A stretch of DNA of 43,587 nt, from positions 1 to 43,587 of the forward strand of contig MIEI01000038.1 of NCBI GenBank assembly GCA_002095305.1, written 5' to 3'. Below are positions 29,963-40,569 of this stretch, in pieces (positions within the stretch are counted from its first letter, which is position 1; each line of letters starts with the position of its first letter). The notes beneath the pieces are model-generated. The model saw nothing but the letters and a program-made list of their open reading frames with translations. It had not been told where the DNA came from and did no database searches. This DNA is from Pantoea brenneri. Lineage in GTDB: Bacteria > Pseudomonadota > Gammaproteobacteria > Enterobacterales > Enterobacteriaceae. The position numbers and the translations under genes are program-made.

Positions 29963-32317
29963 CTATTTTGCGGTCGCAACCTGCATACCGTACGGCGCAT
30001 TTTCCAGTGCCAGATTCAGCACTTCTTCGATGCGTTTGACCGGATGGATGTCGAGATCGGCAATCACGTTCTGTGGAATCTCTTCCAGATCGCGTTTGTT
30101 GTCGTCCGGGATCAGCACCGTTTTAATGCCACCGCGGTGGGCTGCCAGCAGCTTCTCTTTCAGTCCGCCAATCGGCAGTACCTGTCCGCGCAGGGTGATT
30201 TCACCGGTCATGGCGACATCAGCACGGACCGGGTTACCGGTCAGGCAGGAGACCAGCGCCGTACACATCGCAATACCGGCGCTTGGACCATCTTTCGGCG
30301 TTGCCCCTTCCGGAACGTGAACGTGGATATCACGTTTCTCGTAGAAGTCGCCGTTGATGCCCAGCTTCTCGGCACGCGCACGCACCACGGTTAAGGCGGC
30401 CTGAATTGACTCCTGCATCACCTCACCCAGTGAACCGGTATAGGTCAGCTTGCCTTTACCCGGTACGCAGGCGGTTTCAATCGTCAGCAGATCGCCACCC
30501 ACTTCGGTCCACGCCAGACCGGTTACCTGGCCCACGCGGTTTTCACTGTCAGCACGACCGTAGTCGAAGCGTTGCACCCCGAGGAAATCCTTCAGGTTTT
30601 CACCATTGATAGTGATGTGCTTTTTCGTCTTGTCCATCAGCAGCGACTTGACCGCTTTACGGCACAATTTCGACAGCTCACGCTCAAGGCTACGCACCCC
30701 GGCTTCACGCGTGTAGTAACGGATAATGCCGACAATCGCACTGTCTTCGACCGTGATCTCATTGGCTTTCAGCGCGTTACGCTCAATCTGTTTCGGCAAC
30801 AGATGCTGTTTGGCGATGTTCAGTTTTTCATCCTCGGTGTAACCCGATAGACGAATCACTTCCATACGGTCCAGCAGCGGTGCCGGAATGTTCATGGAGT
30901 TCGAGGTCGCCACGAACATCACATCTGACAGGTCATAATCGACTTCCAGATAGTGATCGTTGAACGCAATGTTTTGTTCTGGATCAAGCACTTCCAGCAA
31001 TGCTGAAGCCGGATCGCCGCGCATGTCGGACGACATTTTGTCAATCTCATCCAGCAGGAACAGCGGGTTTTTAACCCCGACTTTAGCCATTTTCTGGATC
31101 AGCTTGCCCGGCATCGAACCGATATAGGTACGACGGTGACCACGGATCTCGGCTTCGTCACGTACGCCGCCCAGCGCCATACGCACATATTTACGTCCGG
31201 TCGCTTTCGCGATCGACTGACCGAGGGAGGTTTTACCTACCCCTGGCGGTCCGACCAGGCAGAGGATCGGGCCTTTGATTTTGCTGACGCGACTCTGCAC
31301 CGCAAGATACTCAAGGATACGATCCTTCACGCGCTCAAGGCCGTAATGGTCGATATCCAGCGTCTCCTGGGCTTTACGCAGATCTTTTTTGACTTTGCTG
31401 CGCGCGTTCCATGGAACCTGCACCATCCAGTCGATGTAGCCACGTACCACGGTCGCTTCCGCTGACATCGGAGACATCATTTTCAGCTTCTGCAGCTCAG
31501 CTTCGGCTTTTTCACGCGCCTCTTCCGGCATTTTGGCCGCGTCGATTTTGCGTTTTAACGCTTCGTACTCGTCAGGCGCATCGTCCATTTCGCCCAGCTC
31601 TTTCTGAATCGCCTTCATCTGCTCATTCAGATAGTACTCACGCTGGCTCTTCTCCATCTGCTTTTTAACGCGGTTGCGAATACGCTTCTCAACCTGCAGC
31701 AGATCGATTTCAGACTCCATCATCGCCATCAGATATTCCAGACGTTCGTTAACGTCGGACATCTCCAGCACAGACTGTTTGTCTGCCAGTTTCAACGGCA
31801 TATGTGCAGCGACGGTGTCAGCCAGACGGGCCGCATCGTCAATGTTGTTCAGCGAGGTTAAAACCTCAGGCGGGATCTTTTTATTAAGTTTGATGTAGCC
31901 TTCAAACTGATTGATTGCGGTGCGCACCAGCACTTCCTGCTCGCGCTCTTCAATCTCTGGCGACACCAGATATTCAGCCTCGGCCACAAAATGATCACCG
32001 TTATCCGCCAGCGTGGTGATGTGGGCGCGCTGCAAACCTTCGACCAGCACTTTAACCGTACCGTCCGGCAGTTTCAGCATTTGCAATACAGATGCAACGG
32101 TCCCTACCGAGAAGAGATCGTTAATGCCAGGTTCATCCGTTGAAGCCTCTTTCTGTGCGACCAGCATGATCTTCTTATCATGATCCATTGCGGCTTCGAG
32201 GCACCGAATTGATTTTTCCCGGCCAACAAACAACGGAATTACCATGTGCGGATAAACCACCACGTCGCGCAGCGGCAACACGGGGATTTCAATGCGTTCA
32301 GAACGCTCAGGATTCAT
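29963..32317 (-). CDS. lon: ATP-dependent protease Lon
   Basis: A 784-residue cytoplasmic AAA+ serine protease, identical in length to E. coli Lon. It has an N-terminal substrate-binding domain starting [17 protein letters not shown], Walker [10 protein letters not shown], Walker [10 protein letters not shown] and the C-terminal Ser-Lys dyad S679 (in GPSAG) and K722. It degrades misfolded proteins and regulators such as SulA and RcsA. A sigma-32 promoter lies 84 bp upstream. It is preceded by clpX on the same strand with its own terminator. Confidence 0.98.
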   Translation of the reverse strand: MNPERSERIEIPVLPLRDVVVYPHMVIPLFVGREKSIRCLEAAMDHDKKIMLVAQKEASTDEPGINDLFSVGTVASVLQMLKLPDGTVKVLVEGLQRAHITTLADNGDHFVAEAEYLVSPEIEEREQEVLVRTAINQFEGYIKLNKKIPPEVLTSLNNIDDAARLADTVAAHMPLKLADKQSVLEMSDVNERLEYLMAMMESEIDLLQVEKRIRNRVKKQMEKSQREYYLNEQMKAIQKELGEMDDAPDEYEALKRKIDAAKMPEEAREKAEAELQKLKMMSPMSAEATVVRGYIDWMVQVPWNARSKVKKDLRKAQETLDIDHYGLERVKDRILEYLAVQSRVSKIKGPILCLVGPPGVGKTSLGQSIAKATGRKYVRMALGGVRDEAEIRGHRRTYIGSMPGKLIQKMAKVGVKNPLFLLDEIDKMSSDMRGDPASALLEVLDPEQNIAFNDHYLEVDYDLSDVMFVATSNSMNIPAPLLDRMEVIRLSGYTEDEKLNIAKQHLLPKQIERNALKANEITVEDSAIVGIIRYYTREAGVRSLERELSKLCRKAVKSLLMDKTKKHITINGENLKDFLGVQRFDYGRADSENRVGQVTGLAWTEVGGDLLTIETACVPGKGKLTYTGSLGEVMQESIQAALTVVRARAEKLGINGDFYEKRDIHVHVPEGATPKDGPSAGIAMCTALVSCLTGNPVRADVAMTGEITLRGQVLPIGGLKEKLLAAHRGGIKTVLIPDDNKRDLEEIPQNVIADLDIHPVKRIEEVLNLALENAPYGMQVATAK

Positions 32318-32400
32318 AGAGCTCTCTCTTAGTTTAATGTCCGCCAGGTGATGGGAACCGCATCAGGCAGGTATGCAGTTAAACCCACAGGTATCTGAGT

Positions 32401-32427
32401 ATATGGGGATGATCGTCCGACATTCAA
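32401..32427 (-). promoter_or_regulatory. Sigma-32 (heat-shock) promoter of lon
   Basis: On the minus strand TTGAAT (32427 to 32422), 13-bp spacer, then CCCCATAT (32408 to 32401). It fits the heat-shock consensus CTTGAA / CCCCAT and resembles the known E. coli lon promoter. Confidence 0.88.
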
Positions 32428-32442
32428 CGTCACAGAGGCGAG

Positions 32443-32473
32443 AAAAGCAAAAGGGGAAACATTTTCCCCTTTT
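32443..32473 (-). terminator. Terminator of clpPX
   Basis: Stem AAAAGGGGAAA (32449-32459) and TTTCCCCTTTT (32463-32473) with a 3-nt loop; the minus strand continues GCTTTT. It lies 31 bp after the clpX stop and just upstream of the lon promoter. Confidence 0.85.
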
Positions 32474-32503
32474 TTAAGATGACAACCTGGATGATCTGTT
32501 TAT

Positions 32504-33775
32504 TTATTCGCCAGAAGCCTGCGCTTCGTGCTTACCGTAAATCAGCATCGGCTCAGACTGGCCTTCAATAACTGATTCATCAATCACCACTTTTTCGACA
32601 TCGTCCATCGACGGCAGGTCGTACATCGTTTCCAGCAACGCCCCTTCGACGATTGAACGTAAACCACGTGCGCCGGTTTTGCGTGACATCGCTTTTTTCG
32701 CGATAGCAGTTAACGCCTCGTCACGGAATTCCAGCTCAACGCCTTCCAGGTTAAACAGCGCCTGGTACTGTTTGGTCAGGGCGTTTTTCGGTTCACGCAG
32801 AATCTGTATCAGCGCTTCTTCACTCAGTTCGCTCAGGGTAGCGACTACCGGCAGACGACCGATGAATTCGGGGATCAGACCAAATTTGATCAAATCTTCC
32901 GGTTCACACTGTGAAAGCAGTTCGCCTTCGGTGGCTTTCTGCGATTTGCCTTTTACGGTGGCGCCGAAACCGATACCCGATCCGGTCTCCACACGCTGGG
33001 CAATCACTTTATCCAGTCCGGCAAATGCGCCGCCGCAGATAAACAGAATCTTAGAGGTATCAACCTGCAAGAATTCCTGCTGCGGATGCTTACGTCCACC
33101 CTGCGGTGGAACGGCAGCCACGGTGCCTTCAATCAGCTTCAGTAATGCCTGCTGCACGCCTTCGCCTGAAACGTCACGGGTAATCGACGGGTTATCAGAC
33201 TTACGTGAGATTTTGTCGATTTCATCAATATAAACGATGCCGCGCTGCGCTTTCTGCACGTCGTAGTCGCACTTCTGCAGCAGTTTCTGAATGATGTTTT
33301 CCACATCTTCACCCACGTAACCCGCTTCGGTCAGCGTGGTGGCGTCAGCCATGGTGAACGGCACATCCAGCAAGCGTGCCAGTGTTTCTGCCAGCAGCGT
33401 TTTACCGCTACCGGTCGGGCCAATCAGCAGAATGTTACTTTTGCCCAGTTCGATGCCATTGCTGGTATCGCCGTTACGCAGGCGTTTGTAGTGGTTATAC
33501 ACCGCCACAGCCAGCACTTTCTTCGCCTTTTCCTGGCCGATTACATAATCATCGAGGTGATGGCGAATTTCATGCGGTGTAGGCAGCGCGCTACGTTCGC
33601 GATGCGGGGCAACTTCTTTAATCTCTTCGCGAATGATGTCGTTACACAGATCAACACACTCATCGCAGATATACACTGACGGCCCGGCAATCAGCTTTCG
33701 CACTTCATGCTGGCTTTTGCCGCAAAAAGAGCAGTACAGCAACTTTCCTGAACCGTCTTTGCGCTTATCTGTCAT
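32504..33775 (-). CDS. clpX: ClpX, ATPase subunit of ClpXP protease
   Basis: A 423-residue AAA+ unfoldase (424 in E. coli). The N-terminal zinc domain has C15, C18, C37 and C40; Walker A is GPTGSGKT (119-126), Walker [10 protein letters not shown], and the IGF loop that docks onto ClpP is present in GSGIGFGA. It recognises ssrA-tagged and other substrates and feeds them to ClpP. It starts 134 bp after the clpP stop, normal for a clpPX operon. Confidence 0.98.
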   Translation of the reverse strand: MTDKRKDGSGKLLYCSFCGKSQHEVRKLIAGPSVYICDECVDLCNDIIREEIKEVAPHRERSALPTPHEIRHHLDDYVIGQEKAKKVLAVAVYNHYKRLRNGDTSNGIELGKSNILLIGPTGSGKTLLAETLARLLDVPFTMADATTLTEAGYVGEDVENIIQKLLQKCDYDVQKAQRGIVYIDEIDKISRKSDNPSITRDVSGEGVQQALLKLIEGTVAAVPPQGGRKHPQQEFLQVDTSKILFICGGAFAGLDKVIAQRVETGSGIGFGATVKGKSQKATEGELLSQCEPEDLIKFGLIPEFIGRLPVVATLSELSEEALIQILREPKNALTKQYQALFNLEGVELEFRDEALTAIAKKAMSRKTGARGLRSIVEGALLETMYDLPSMDDVEKVVIDESVIEGQSEPMLIYGKHEAQASGE

Positions 33776-33909
33776 CAGTTAACCTCTTCTTGTTCTCAGG
33801 CCATACCGGCGTACGGCGCTGGCCGTGCGGAGACGGCCGAAATTCATTCAACCCAAACTGGTACCCTTATCCCGTTAACTATAGCGTAAGGACAAGGGTA
33901 AGTCGGGTC

Positions 33910-34533
33910 TTATTCTCGATGCGTCAGAATTGAATCGACTAATCCATACTCTACCGCTTCACTCGCCGAGAGGAAACGGTCACGCTCGGTATCACGCTCA
34001 ATTTCTTCCAGCGTTTTACCGGTATGCTCAGCCATCAGTTCGTTCATACGCTGCTTAACTTTCAGGATTTCACGCGCATGGATTTCAATGTCTGACGCCT
34101 GACCCTGGTAGCCACCCAGTGGCTGGTGGATCATCACGCGGGAATTTGGCAGGCAGAAACGCTTACCTTTGGTGCCCGCAGTCAGCAGGAAGGCGCCCAT
34201 AGAGCAGGCCTGTCCCATACAGATGGTGCTGACATCTGGTTTGATAAATTTCATGGTGTCGTAGATCGACATCCCGGCGGTAATCACCCCGCCTGGCGAG
34301 TTGATGTAGAGATAGATATCTTTTTCCGGGTTCTCTGCTTCCAGAAACAGCATCTGCGCCACGATCAGATTGGCCATGTGATCTTCAACCTGGCCGGTCA
34401 GAAAGATGACGCGCTCTTTGAGCAGACGGGAGTAAATGTCGTAAGAACGCTCACCGCGCGAAGTTTGTTCGACCACCATTGGCACCAGCGCATTGTGCGG
34501 TGCAGTATATTCACGATCGCCACTGTATGACAT
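33910..34533 (-). CDS. clpP: ClpP, proteolytic subunit of Clp protease
   Basis: A 207-residue serine protease. The triad is S111 (GQACSMGAF), H136 (MIHQPLGG) and D185. The N-terminal propeptide start [20 protein letters not shown] matches E. coli. I chose the ATG at 34531-34533 with AGGAGA upstream; an in-frame ATG 33 bp earlier is possible but unsupported. It forms two stacked heptameric rings and works with ClpX or ClpA. It is transcribed from a sigma-32-type promoter upstream. Confidence 0.98.
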   Translation of the reverse strand: MSYSGDREYTAPHNALVPMVVEQTSRGERSYDIYSRLLKERVIFLTGQVEDHMANLIVAQMLFLEAENPEKDIYLYINSPGGVITAGMSIYDTMKFIKPDVSTICMGQACSMGAFLLTAGTKGKRFCLPNSRVMIHQPLGGYQGQASDIEIHAREILKVKQRMNELMAEHTGKTLEEIERDTERDRFLSASEAVEYGLVDSILTHRE

Positions 34534-34675
34534 TACCGTCTCCTGGATAAATTTCATTGGCAACATTCTGTACCGATTCTACGTAAGACGAGCGGAAAAA
34601 ACCACGCTCAGCCTGTTTCCGACACCTCAGGACGGCTAATCAGTCAGCATAACTGTTTTCTTGCATACTCCCTGT

Positions 34676-34704
34676 ATCTGGGGATGCTGCCCAGTTGTTT
34701 CAAG
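34676..34704 (-). promoter_or_regulatory. Sigma-32 promoter of clpPX
   Basis: On the minus strand CTTGAAA (34704 to 34698), 14-bp spacer, then CCCCAGAT (34683 to 34676). It fits the heat-shock consensus and sits about 143 bp upstream of the clpP start. Confidence 0.85.
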
Positions 34705-34812
34705 CATAACAACCTTTTCTTCAATCGCTAACCCGGAAAAAGCGATGCGTGAATAATTTGCCGAATAATTAGGCAAATAGCGCCAAAGAGTGTGCGCTCA
34801 AACGCGAAACAC

Positions 34813-34844
34813 AAAAAAGCCCGCGACTTTTCAGTCACGGGCTT
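34813..34844 (-). terminator. Terminator of tig
   Basis: Stem AAGCCCGCGAC (34817-34827) and GTCACGGGCTT (34834-34844), one mismatch-type pair, 6-nt loop, then six T residues on the minus strand. It lies 24 bp after the tig stop. Confidence 0.9.
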
Positions 34845-34867
34845 AGCACAGACGGTTAAATCGGTGA

Positions 34868-36172
34868 TCAGGCCTGTGCGGTCTGATTCATCAGATCCTG
34901 GAAGTTGGTCTCTTTCTCGGTCACTTTGGCTTTCGCCAGAACCGCTTCAACCGCTTGCTCTTCCAGTGCGACGTTGCGCATGTTGTTCATCAGCTCGTTA
35001 TTCTTGCTGTAGAACTCGATCACTTCCTGCGGATCTTCATACGCAGACGCCATCTCTTCAATCAGCGCGTTAACGCGGGCTTCGTCAGCTTTCAGCTCGT
35101 GGGTACGAATCACTTCGCCCAGCAGCAGGCCAACTACCACACGGCGTTTCGCCTGCTCTTCAAACAGTTCGCGTGGCAGTTCCAGCGCTTGCTGCTCGTT
35201 GCCACCGAAACGCTGTGCAGCCTGGCGACGCAGAACGTCGATTTCGCTGTCGATCAGAGCGGCGGGCACGTCGATGTCGTTCGCCGCGACCAGGCCATCA
35301 ATCGCCTGCGTTTTCACGCGGTTACGGATTGCACCTTTCAGCTCACGATCCATGTTCTTACGCACTTCAGCGCGCAGACCGGCAACGGAACCATCTTCAA
35401 CGCCGAAACGCTTGATGAACTCTTCGGTCAGTTCTGGCAGTTCGCGCGTCTCAACTTTCTTCAGCACGATCTCGAACTTCGCGTCTTTGCCTTTCAGGTT
35501 TTCCGCGTGGTAGTCGTCCGGGAATTTCACGTCGATAGTGAAAGTCTCGCCCGCTTTGTGACCCACAACGCCTTCTTCAAAGCCTGGGATCATGCGGCCC
35601 TGGCCCATTGCCAGTACGAAATCAGAGGCTTTTCCGCCTTCGAATTCTTCACCGTCAACAGAACCGTTGAAATCGATAGTGGCACGATCTTCCGGACCGG
35701 CTGCTGCATCGCTTTCGATCCAGTTAGCCTGCTGCTTACGCAGGGTGTCCAGCATGGTGTCAACATCAGCATCAGTCACTTCAACCAGTGGTTTTTCGAC
35801 TTCGATGTTTTCCAGGCCTTTCAGTTCAACTTCTGGATAAACTTCGAATTCAACCGAGTAGGTGAAATCCTGACCTTCTTTATATTCGCCCGGCACATAG
35901 TTTGGTGCGCCAGCCGGATTGATCTTCTCTTTGATGATGGCGTCAACGAAGTTACGCGTCATCAGATCGCCCAGCACGTCCTGACGGACAGAAGCGCCGT
36001 AACGCTGCGCAACGATGTTCATCGGCACTTTGCCTTTACGGAAACCATCGATACGGACTTTCCTGGCAACGTCAACCAGTTCTTTTTTTACAGCGCTTTC
36101 GATGCTGTCAGCAGCGACAGTAATCGTAATGCGACGGCCCAGGCCCTGAGTGGTTTCTACAGAAACTTGCAT
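34868..36172 (-). CDS. tig: Trigger factor
   Basis: A 434-residue ribosome-bound chaperone (432 in E. coli). The ribosome-docking signature GFRKGKVP with F44-R45-K46 is intact, the FKBP-type isomerase domain follows (about residues 150-245, [15 protein letters not shown]), and the helical C-terminal arm domain ends [11 protein letters not shown]. It binds nascent chains at the exit tunnel. It lies upstream of clpPX on the same strand, the conserved order. Confidence 0.98.
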   Translation of the reverse strand: MQVSVETTQGLGRRITITVAADSIESAVKKELVDVARKVRIDGFRKGKVPMNIVAQRYGASVRQDVLGDLMTRNFVDAIIKEKINPAGAPNYVPGEYKEGQDFTYSVEFEVYPEVELKGLENIEVEKPLVEVTDADVDTMLDTLRKQQANWIESDAAAGPEDRATIDFNGSVDGEEFEGGKASDFVLAMGQGRMIPGFEEGVVGHKAGETFTIDVKFPDDYHAENLKGKDAKFEIVLKKVETRELPELTEEFIKRFGVEDGSVAGLRAEVRKNMDRELKGAIRNRVKTQAIDGLVAANDIDVPAALIDSEIDVLRRQAAQRFGGNEQQALELPRELFEEQAKRRVVVGLLLGEVIRTHELKADEARVNALIEEMASAYEDPQEVIEFYSKNNELMNNMRNVALEEQAVEAVLAKAKVTEKETNFQDLMNQTAQA

Positions 36173-36428
36173 CTTGTTACCTCAAAAAATCACGTGCTCG
36201 GTCAACTTCAGACACCACACATAGTGAAATGCGCCGTATCCAACAACCGGGACGGCTTCCGTGAAGAGAACCTGATCCCTGTTACCAGAAGCGTCCCGAA
36301 GACATTCCGGAAAAATAGACGCAGCATTATAGCGACATCGCCGGAATGAGTCGAGGACGCTAACTCACCACTTTTCAGCAGCTTTGCTGCTTTTTTGAGC
36401 CGGAGATCGCGTTTCTGGCTAAATAAGC

Positions 36429-36455
36429 AAAAAAAAACGGCCCGCAGGCCGTTTT
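36429..36455 (-). terminator. Terminator of bolA
   Basis: Stem AAAACGGCC (36434-36442) and GGCCGTTTT (36447-36455) with a 4-nt loop, T run on the minus strand. It is 12 bp after the bolA stop. Confidence 0.92.
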
Positions 36456-36467
36456 CGTGAGGGGTGA

Positions 36468-36782
36468 TCAGGCGAGCGTTCCGGCACCGCGACAGTTCGG
36501 CGACGCCAGTACCGTATCCTGCAGTCCTTCCCACTCTTTCAGGGTATAGGTATGAAGTGCTAAGGCGTGCACGCTGCCGGCTAATTCGGCCGCGAGTTCA
36601 CCGTAGATGGAGCGATGACGCGCCAGGAAACGTTGGCCCGCAAAGCAATCACTGACAATGACCACTTTGAAATGGCTCTCAGACCCGGCAGGAACATTGT
36701 GTCGATAACTTTCGTCATGCACTTCCAGATGAGCCGGCTCAAAAGCCAGGCGCAGCTTTTCTTCTATTTGTTCGCGAATCAT
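36468..36782 (-). CDS. bolA: Transcriptional regulator / iron-sulfur handling protein BolA
   Basis: A 104-residue BolA protein (105 in E. coli), beginning [16 protein letters not shown]. The central [20 protein letters not shown] segment and the C-terminal [16 protein letters not shown] are the conserved family features; the conserved histidines used with Grx4 for [2Fe-2S] binding are present. BolA affects cell shape and stress response. It is divergent from yajG, with about 286 bp between starts. Confidence 0.96.
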   Translation of the reverse strand: MIREQIEEKLRLAFEPAHLEVHDESYRHNVPAGSESHFKVVIVSDCFAGQRFLARHRSIYGELAAELAGSVHALALHTYTLKEWEGLQDTVLASPNCRGAGTLA

Positions 36783-37013
36783 GGGTATTACTCCTCAATG
36801 GCGAGCGCTGTGCCCCATCTCTTTCAATATTAGTCGCTTTTACCGCGCTTTCCCGTAGCCGGACGGTAAATATTCGATTTGCGGCCCGCGCTTCGTCGGC
36901 GCGCATGATAACGCAGAGGAAAGCATCAGCAAACCCGGCGCTGAACGATCCAATCTAAAATCCGCCTGATACGCATTTTCCACTTTGACGGGGCTTTTTT
37001 CACTGCCGGGCAA

Positions 37014-37022
37014 TGCTATGAT
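37014..37022 (+). promoter_or_regulatory. Extended -10 promoter of yajG-ampG
   Basis: TGCTATGAT is an extended -10 element (TGn before TATGAT, close to TATAAT). No clear -35 at 17 bp. It lies 47 bp before the yajG start. Confidence 0.5.
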
Positions 37023-37068
37023 GGCGGCAGTTTTTGCAAACCAACCCCCGACACCAACGAGAAAAAGT

Positions 37069-37647
37069 ATGTTGAAAAAACTGTTATTCCCGCTGCTGGC
37101 TGCGTTCATTTTGGCCGGCTGTGCAACCAGCAATAATACCCTCACTATCCAGCCAAAAATTCAGTTGCCGCAGCAGGATCCCGGCCTGATGGGCGTTACC
37201 GTCAGCATTAACGGTGCCGATCAGCGTAGCGATCAGGCGCTGGCGAAAGTGAACCGTGATGGTCAGTTAGTGACCCTGACGCCATCGCGCGATCTGCGTT
37301 TCCTGCTGCAGGAAGTGCTGGAGAAGCAAATGACCGCACGCGGTTATATGGTGGGTCCGAATGGCGCAGTTGATTTGCAGATTGTGGTGAACAATCTGTA
37401 TGCCGACGTGACGCAGGGCAATGTGCGCTACAGCATCACCACCAAAGCGGATATCTCGATCATCGCCACCGCCAAAAACGGCAACAAGCAGGTTAAAAAC
37501 TACCGCCAGACCTACAGCGTAGAAGGTGCGTTCAGCGCCAGTAACCAGAAGATTACTAACGCAGTGAACTCCACCATGAGCGATGTCATCGCTGATATGG
37601 CGCAGGACACCAGCGTCAATGACTTCATCAAGCAAAACGCCCGTTAA
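37069..37647 (+). CDS. yajG: YajG family lipoprotein
   Basis: A 192-residue lipoprotein, the same length as E. coli YajG. The signal peptide MLKKLLFPLLAAFILAGC has lipobox LAGC with C18. The mature part (LTIQPKIQLPQQ to VNDFIKQNAR) is the YajG domain of unknown function. I chose the ATG at 37069; an in-frame ATG at 36985 would destroy the signal. It is 57 bp upstream of ampG and is likely cotranscribed with it. Confidence 0.95.
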   Translation: MLKKLLFPLLAAFILAGCATSNNTLTIQPKIQLPQQDPGLMGVTVSINGADQRSDQALAKVNRDGQLVTLTPSRDLRFLLQEVLEKQMTARGYMVGPNGAVDLQIVVNNLYADVTQGNVRYSITTKADISIIATAKNGNKQVKNYRQTYSVEGAFSASNQKITNAVNSTMSDVIADMAQDTSVNDFIKQNAR

Positions 37648-37704
37648 TTCCGCTTCACGCCTGCCCGGCTCTGTGCCGGGCACATCGCTACATTCAGGGT
37701 CAGC

Positions 37705-39195
37705 ATGAACCACTATCTTCGTCTCTTCAGTCAAAAAAACGCCGCCGTATTACTGTTACTCGGTTTTGCTTCCGGGCTGCCGCTCGCGCTGACTGCCGGG
37801 ACGCTGCAGGCGTGGATGACGGTAGAAAATGTTGACCTGAAAACCATCGGCTTTTTTTCGCTGGTGGGTCAGGCTTACGTGTTTAAGTTTCTCTGGTCGC
37901 CCATGATGGACCGCTATACTCCGCCGTTTCTCGGACGGCGTCGTGGCTGGTTACTGCTCAGTCAGCTGGCGCTGATTGGCGGCATTGTGGCGATGGGTTT
38001 TCTGCAACCCAGCCGGGATCTGACCCTGATGGCCGCACTGGCGGTCGTGATCGCCTTCTGCTCTGCTTCGCAGGATATCGTTTTTGACGCCTGGAAAACT
38101 GACATCCTGCCGCCGGAAGAGCGCGGTAGCGGTGCGGCAATCACCGTGCTGGGCTACCGGCTGGCGATGTTGATTTCGGGCGGACTCGCGCTGTGGCTGG
38201 CCGATCGCTATCTGGGCTGGCAGGCGACCTACTGGCTGATGGCGCTGATGCTGGTGCCCGGCATTATCGCCACCCTGCTGGCCAGCGAACCGGACACTCA
38301 CATCACCACGCCACATACGCTGCGTCAGGCGGTGGTCGATCCGTTAAAAGATTTTTTCCAGCGCAACAATGCCTGGCTGCTGATCACCCTGATCATCCTT
38401 TATAAGCTGGGCGATGCGTTTGCCGCCTCGCTGACGACTACCTTCCTGATTCGTGGCGTGGGCTTCAATGCCGGTGACGTCGGACTGGTCAACAAAACGC
38501 TTGGCCTGCTGGCGACGATTATCGGTGCGTTATATGGCGGGGTGCTGATGCAGCGCCTGAGCCTGTTCCGGGCGTTGATGATTTTTGGCCTGCTGCAGGC
38601 GATATCGAATTTTGGCTACTGGCTGCTGGCGGTAACCGACAAGCAGTTGTGGAGCATGGCGAGCGCGGTATTTGTTGAAAATCTGTGCGGCGGCATGGGG
38701 ACAGCGGCATTTGTGGCGCTGCTTATGACGCTGTGTAACAAATCCTTTTCCGCCACCCAGTTTGCGCTGCTGTCGGCGCTCTCCGCCGTTGGCCGGGTCT
38801 ATGTCGGTCCGGCAGCTGGCTGGCTGGTTGAGCTGTGGGGATGGCCGACGTTCTATGCCTTTACCGTAGTCGCCGGTCTGCCGGGCTTGCTGCTGCTGGC
38901 GTTCTGCCGCCAGACGCTGGATCAGGTACAGCAAAGCGGCACTTTCCTGGTCCGCAGCTGCTACCCGCAGGGTTATCGCTGGACCAATCGTCTGTTTGCT
39001 GCCGGATGCAGCCTGCTGGCACTGTGGTTGCTGGCGCTGGCGATCGACGCGCTCGGCGTGCTGACGCTGACGCTGTGGCTGCCGCGGCTGTTTGAAATCG
39101 GGATGGCGCTGACCTTGCTGGCGGTGCTGTCTGGTGTGGTGCTGGACTACCGGGCGCTAAAAAACAGCGGCGCATCGCCTGCCACCAGTCATTAG
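37705..39195 (+). CDS. ampG: Muropeptide permease AmpG
   Basis: A 496-residue major-facilitator transporter (491 in E. coli) with about fourteen hydrophobic helices. It begins MNHYLRLFSQKNAAVLLLLG and shows the cytoplasmic loop PPFLGRRRGWL between the second and third helices. It imports GlcNAc-anhydro-MurNAc peptides from the periplasm for cell-wall recycling and in some species influences AmpC beta-lactamase induction. It is downstream of yajG. No clear terminator was found after it. Confidence 0.96.
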   Translation: MNHYLRLFSQKNAAVLLLLGFASGLPLALTAGTLQAWMTVENVDLKTIGFFSLVGQAYVFKFLWSPMMDRYTPPFLGRRRGWLLLSQLALIGGIVAMGFLQPSRDLTLMAALAVVIAFCSASQDIVFDAWKTDILPPEERGSGAAITVLGYRLAMLISGGLALWLADRYLGWQATYWLMALMLVPGIIATLLASEPDTHITTPHTLRQAVVDPLKDFFQRNNAWLLITLIILYKLGDAFAASLTTTFLIRGVGFNAGDVGLVNKTLGLLATIIGALYGGVLMQRLSLFRALMIFGLLQAISNFGYWLLAVTDKQLWSMASAVFVENLCGGMGTAAFVALLMTLCNKSFSATQFALLSALSAVGRVYVGPAAGWLVELWGWPTFYAFTVVAGLPGLLLLAFCRQTLDQVQQSGTFLVRSCYPQGYRWTNRLFAAGCSLLALWLLALAIDALGVLTLTLWLPRLFEIGMALTLLAVLSGVVLDYRALKNSGASPATSH

Positions 39196-39560
39196 CAGAA
39201 TCAATGTTTCACCGCTGATTGCTTATTGTTTTACCGAAGCGCGGCGGGCAGCTGGTTTTATCATCGCGTGTTATTTTTAAAAAAAACATTCTTGCGAAAA
39301 TAGGATCCTCTGAAATACTAAAAACCGGTGAGCAATTAGTTTGGTTAAATTTCATCGATCAAATGATGCGAATTTGTTAAATAATCTGGAGATAAAAGTA
39401 AGGGTTATTCCTTTCCCTGATTTTTTAGCGGTTACTTCCATTGGTTTTTGTTATATTGGCCCCAACTGCTTGTCTGCGTTAATAATTTGTCACCTGAAGC
39501 AACATCTGTGACACCCTTAGCAAAAGGTGTCAACACGCCTCTGACACATCCTTAAGCTGG
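39196..39560. other. Gene-free AT-rich region upstream of cyoABCDE
   Basis: No gene is supported here. The stretch is AT-rich and contains several TGACAC/GTGTCA elements: TGTCACC (39489-39495), the inverted pair TGACACC (39509-39515) and GGTGTCA (39526-39532), and TGACACA (39542-39548). They lie just upstream of the cyo promoter and may be regulator sites. ArcA or Fnr sites are expected for this operon, but I could not identify a convincing one. Confidence 0.6.
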
Positions 39561-39589
39561 TTTACACTGCATAAACCTTCCCGTAAAAT
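39561..39589 (+). promoter_or_regulatory. Sigma-70 promoter of cyoABCDE
   Basis: -35 TTTACA (39561-39566), 17-bp spacer, -10 TAAAAT (39584-39589). The start would fall near 39596, about 43 bp before the cyoA start codon. Confidence 0.82.
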
Positions 39590-39638
39590 GCGCGCACACT
39601 TAAACGACAATAGAGCCCTTTGTCATTGAGGTCGTTAA

Positions 39639-40565
39639 ATGAGACTCAGTAAATACAATAAAAGTTTGGGGATTTTGTCATTAATTGCAGGCACTTTATT
39701 AATGAGTGGCTGCGATAGTGCATTGTTAAATCCCAAAGGACAGATTGCACTGGAGCAACGTTCGCTGATACTGACTGCCTTTGGCCTGATGTTGATCGTC
39801 GTGATTCCCGCAGTCTTGATGGCCGTGGTGTTTGCCTGGAAATATCGGGCGTCCAACACGAATGCGAAGTACAGCCCGAACTGGTCACACTCTAACAAAG
39901 TGGAAGCCGTGGTCTGGACCATTCCGATCCTGATCATTCTCTTCCTCAGCGTGCTGACCTGGAAATCAACCCACGCACTGGAGCCCAGCAAACCGCTGCA
40001 ATCCGATGTGAAACCGGTTGAAATCGATGTGGTTGCACTGGACTGGAAATGGTTGTTCATTTACCCGGAACAGGGTATTGCGACCGTCAACCAGATTGCC
40101 TTCCCGGCAAATACGCCAGTGAACTTCAAAATCACGTCCAACTCCGTCATGAACTCTTTCTTCATCCCGACACTCGGCAGCCAGATTTATGCAATGGCTG
40201 GTATGCAGACCAAGCTGCATCTGATTGCGAATGAGCCAGGGACTTTCGACGGTATCTCTGCGAACTTCAGTGGTCGCGGTTTCTCTGGCATGAAGTTCAA
40301 AGCCATTGCAACCAAAGACGATGCGGAATTCCAGCAGTGGGTGGCTAAAGTTAAAGCAGCCCCTAACACGCTGAACACTATGGAAGATTTCGAGAAAGTG
40401 GCTGTGCCAAGCGAAAATCATCCGGTGGAATATTTCTCTTCAGCTGATCCGAAACTGTTCTTGCAAGTCATTAACAAGTTCAAGATGAGCCACGGGAAAA
40501 TGGACATGCCTGAGCACGAAGGTATGGACATGAGTCACGCCGCTTCCGCGGGAGCCGAGGAATAA
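39639..40565 (+). CDS. cyoA: Cytochrome bo3 ubiquinol oxidase subunit II
   Basis: A 308-residue lipoprotein subunit. Signal peptide with lipobox MSGC and C25, two transmembrane helices, then a periplasmic cupredoxin-fold domain (about residues 125-230, [20 protein letters not shown]) that lacks the CuA ligands of cytochrome c oxidases, as usual for quinol oxidases. The C-terminus has an unusual Met/His-rich stretch ([18 protein letters not shown]). It begins the cyoABCDE operon; cyoB starts 4 bp after the stop. Confidence 0.97.
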   Translation: MRLSKYNKSLGILSLIAGTLLMSGCDSALLNPKGQIALEQRSLILTAFGLMLIVVIPAVLMAVVFAWKYRASNTNAKYSPNWSHSNKVEAVVWTIPILIILFLSVLTWKSTHALEPSKPLQSDVKPVEIDVVALDWKWLFIYPEQGIATVNQIAFPANTPVNFKITSNSVMNSFFIPTLGSQIYAMAGMQTKLHLIANEPGTFDGISANFSGRGFSGMKFKAIATKDDAEFQQWVAKVKAAPNTLNTMEDFEKVAVPSENHPVEYFSSADPKLFLQVINKFKMSHGKMDMPEHEGMDMSHAASAGAEE

Positions 40566-40569
40566 TACG

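Noticed and set aside
34955..36349. Long open frame antisense to tig (464 codons)
   Set aside because: It is the reverse complement of a highly conserved gene, and its product has no sensible composition.
39196..39300. Terminator after ampG
   Set aside because: No hairpin with a T run could be found.
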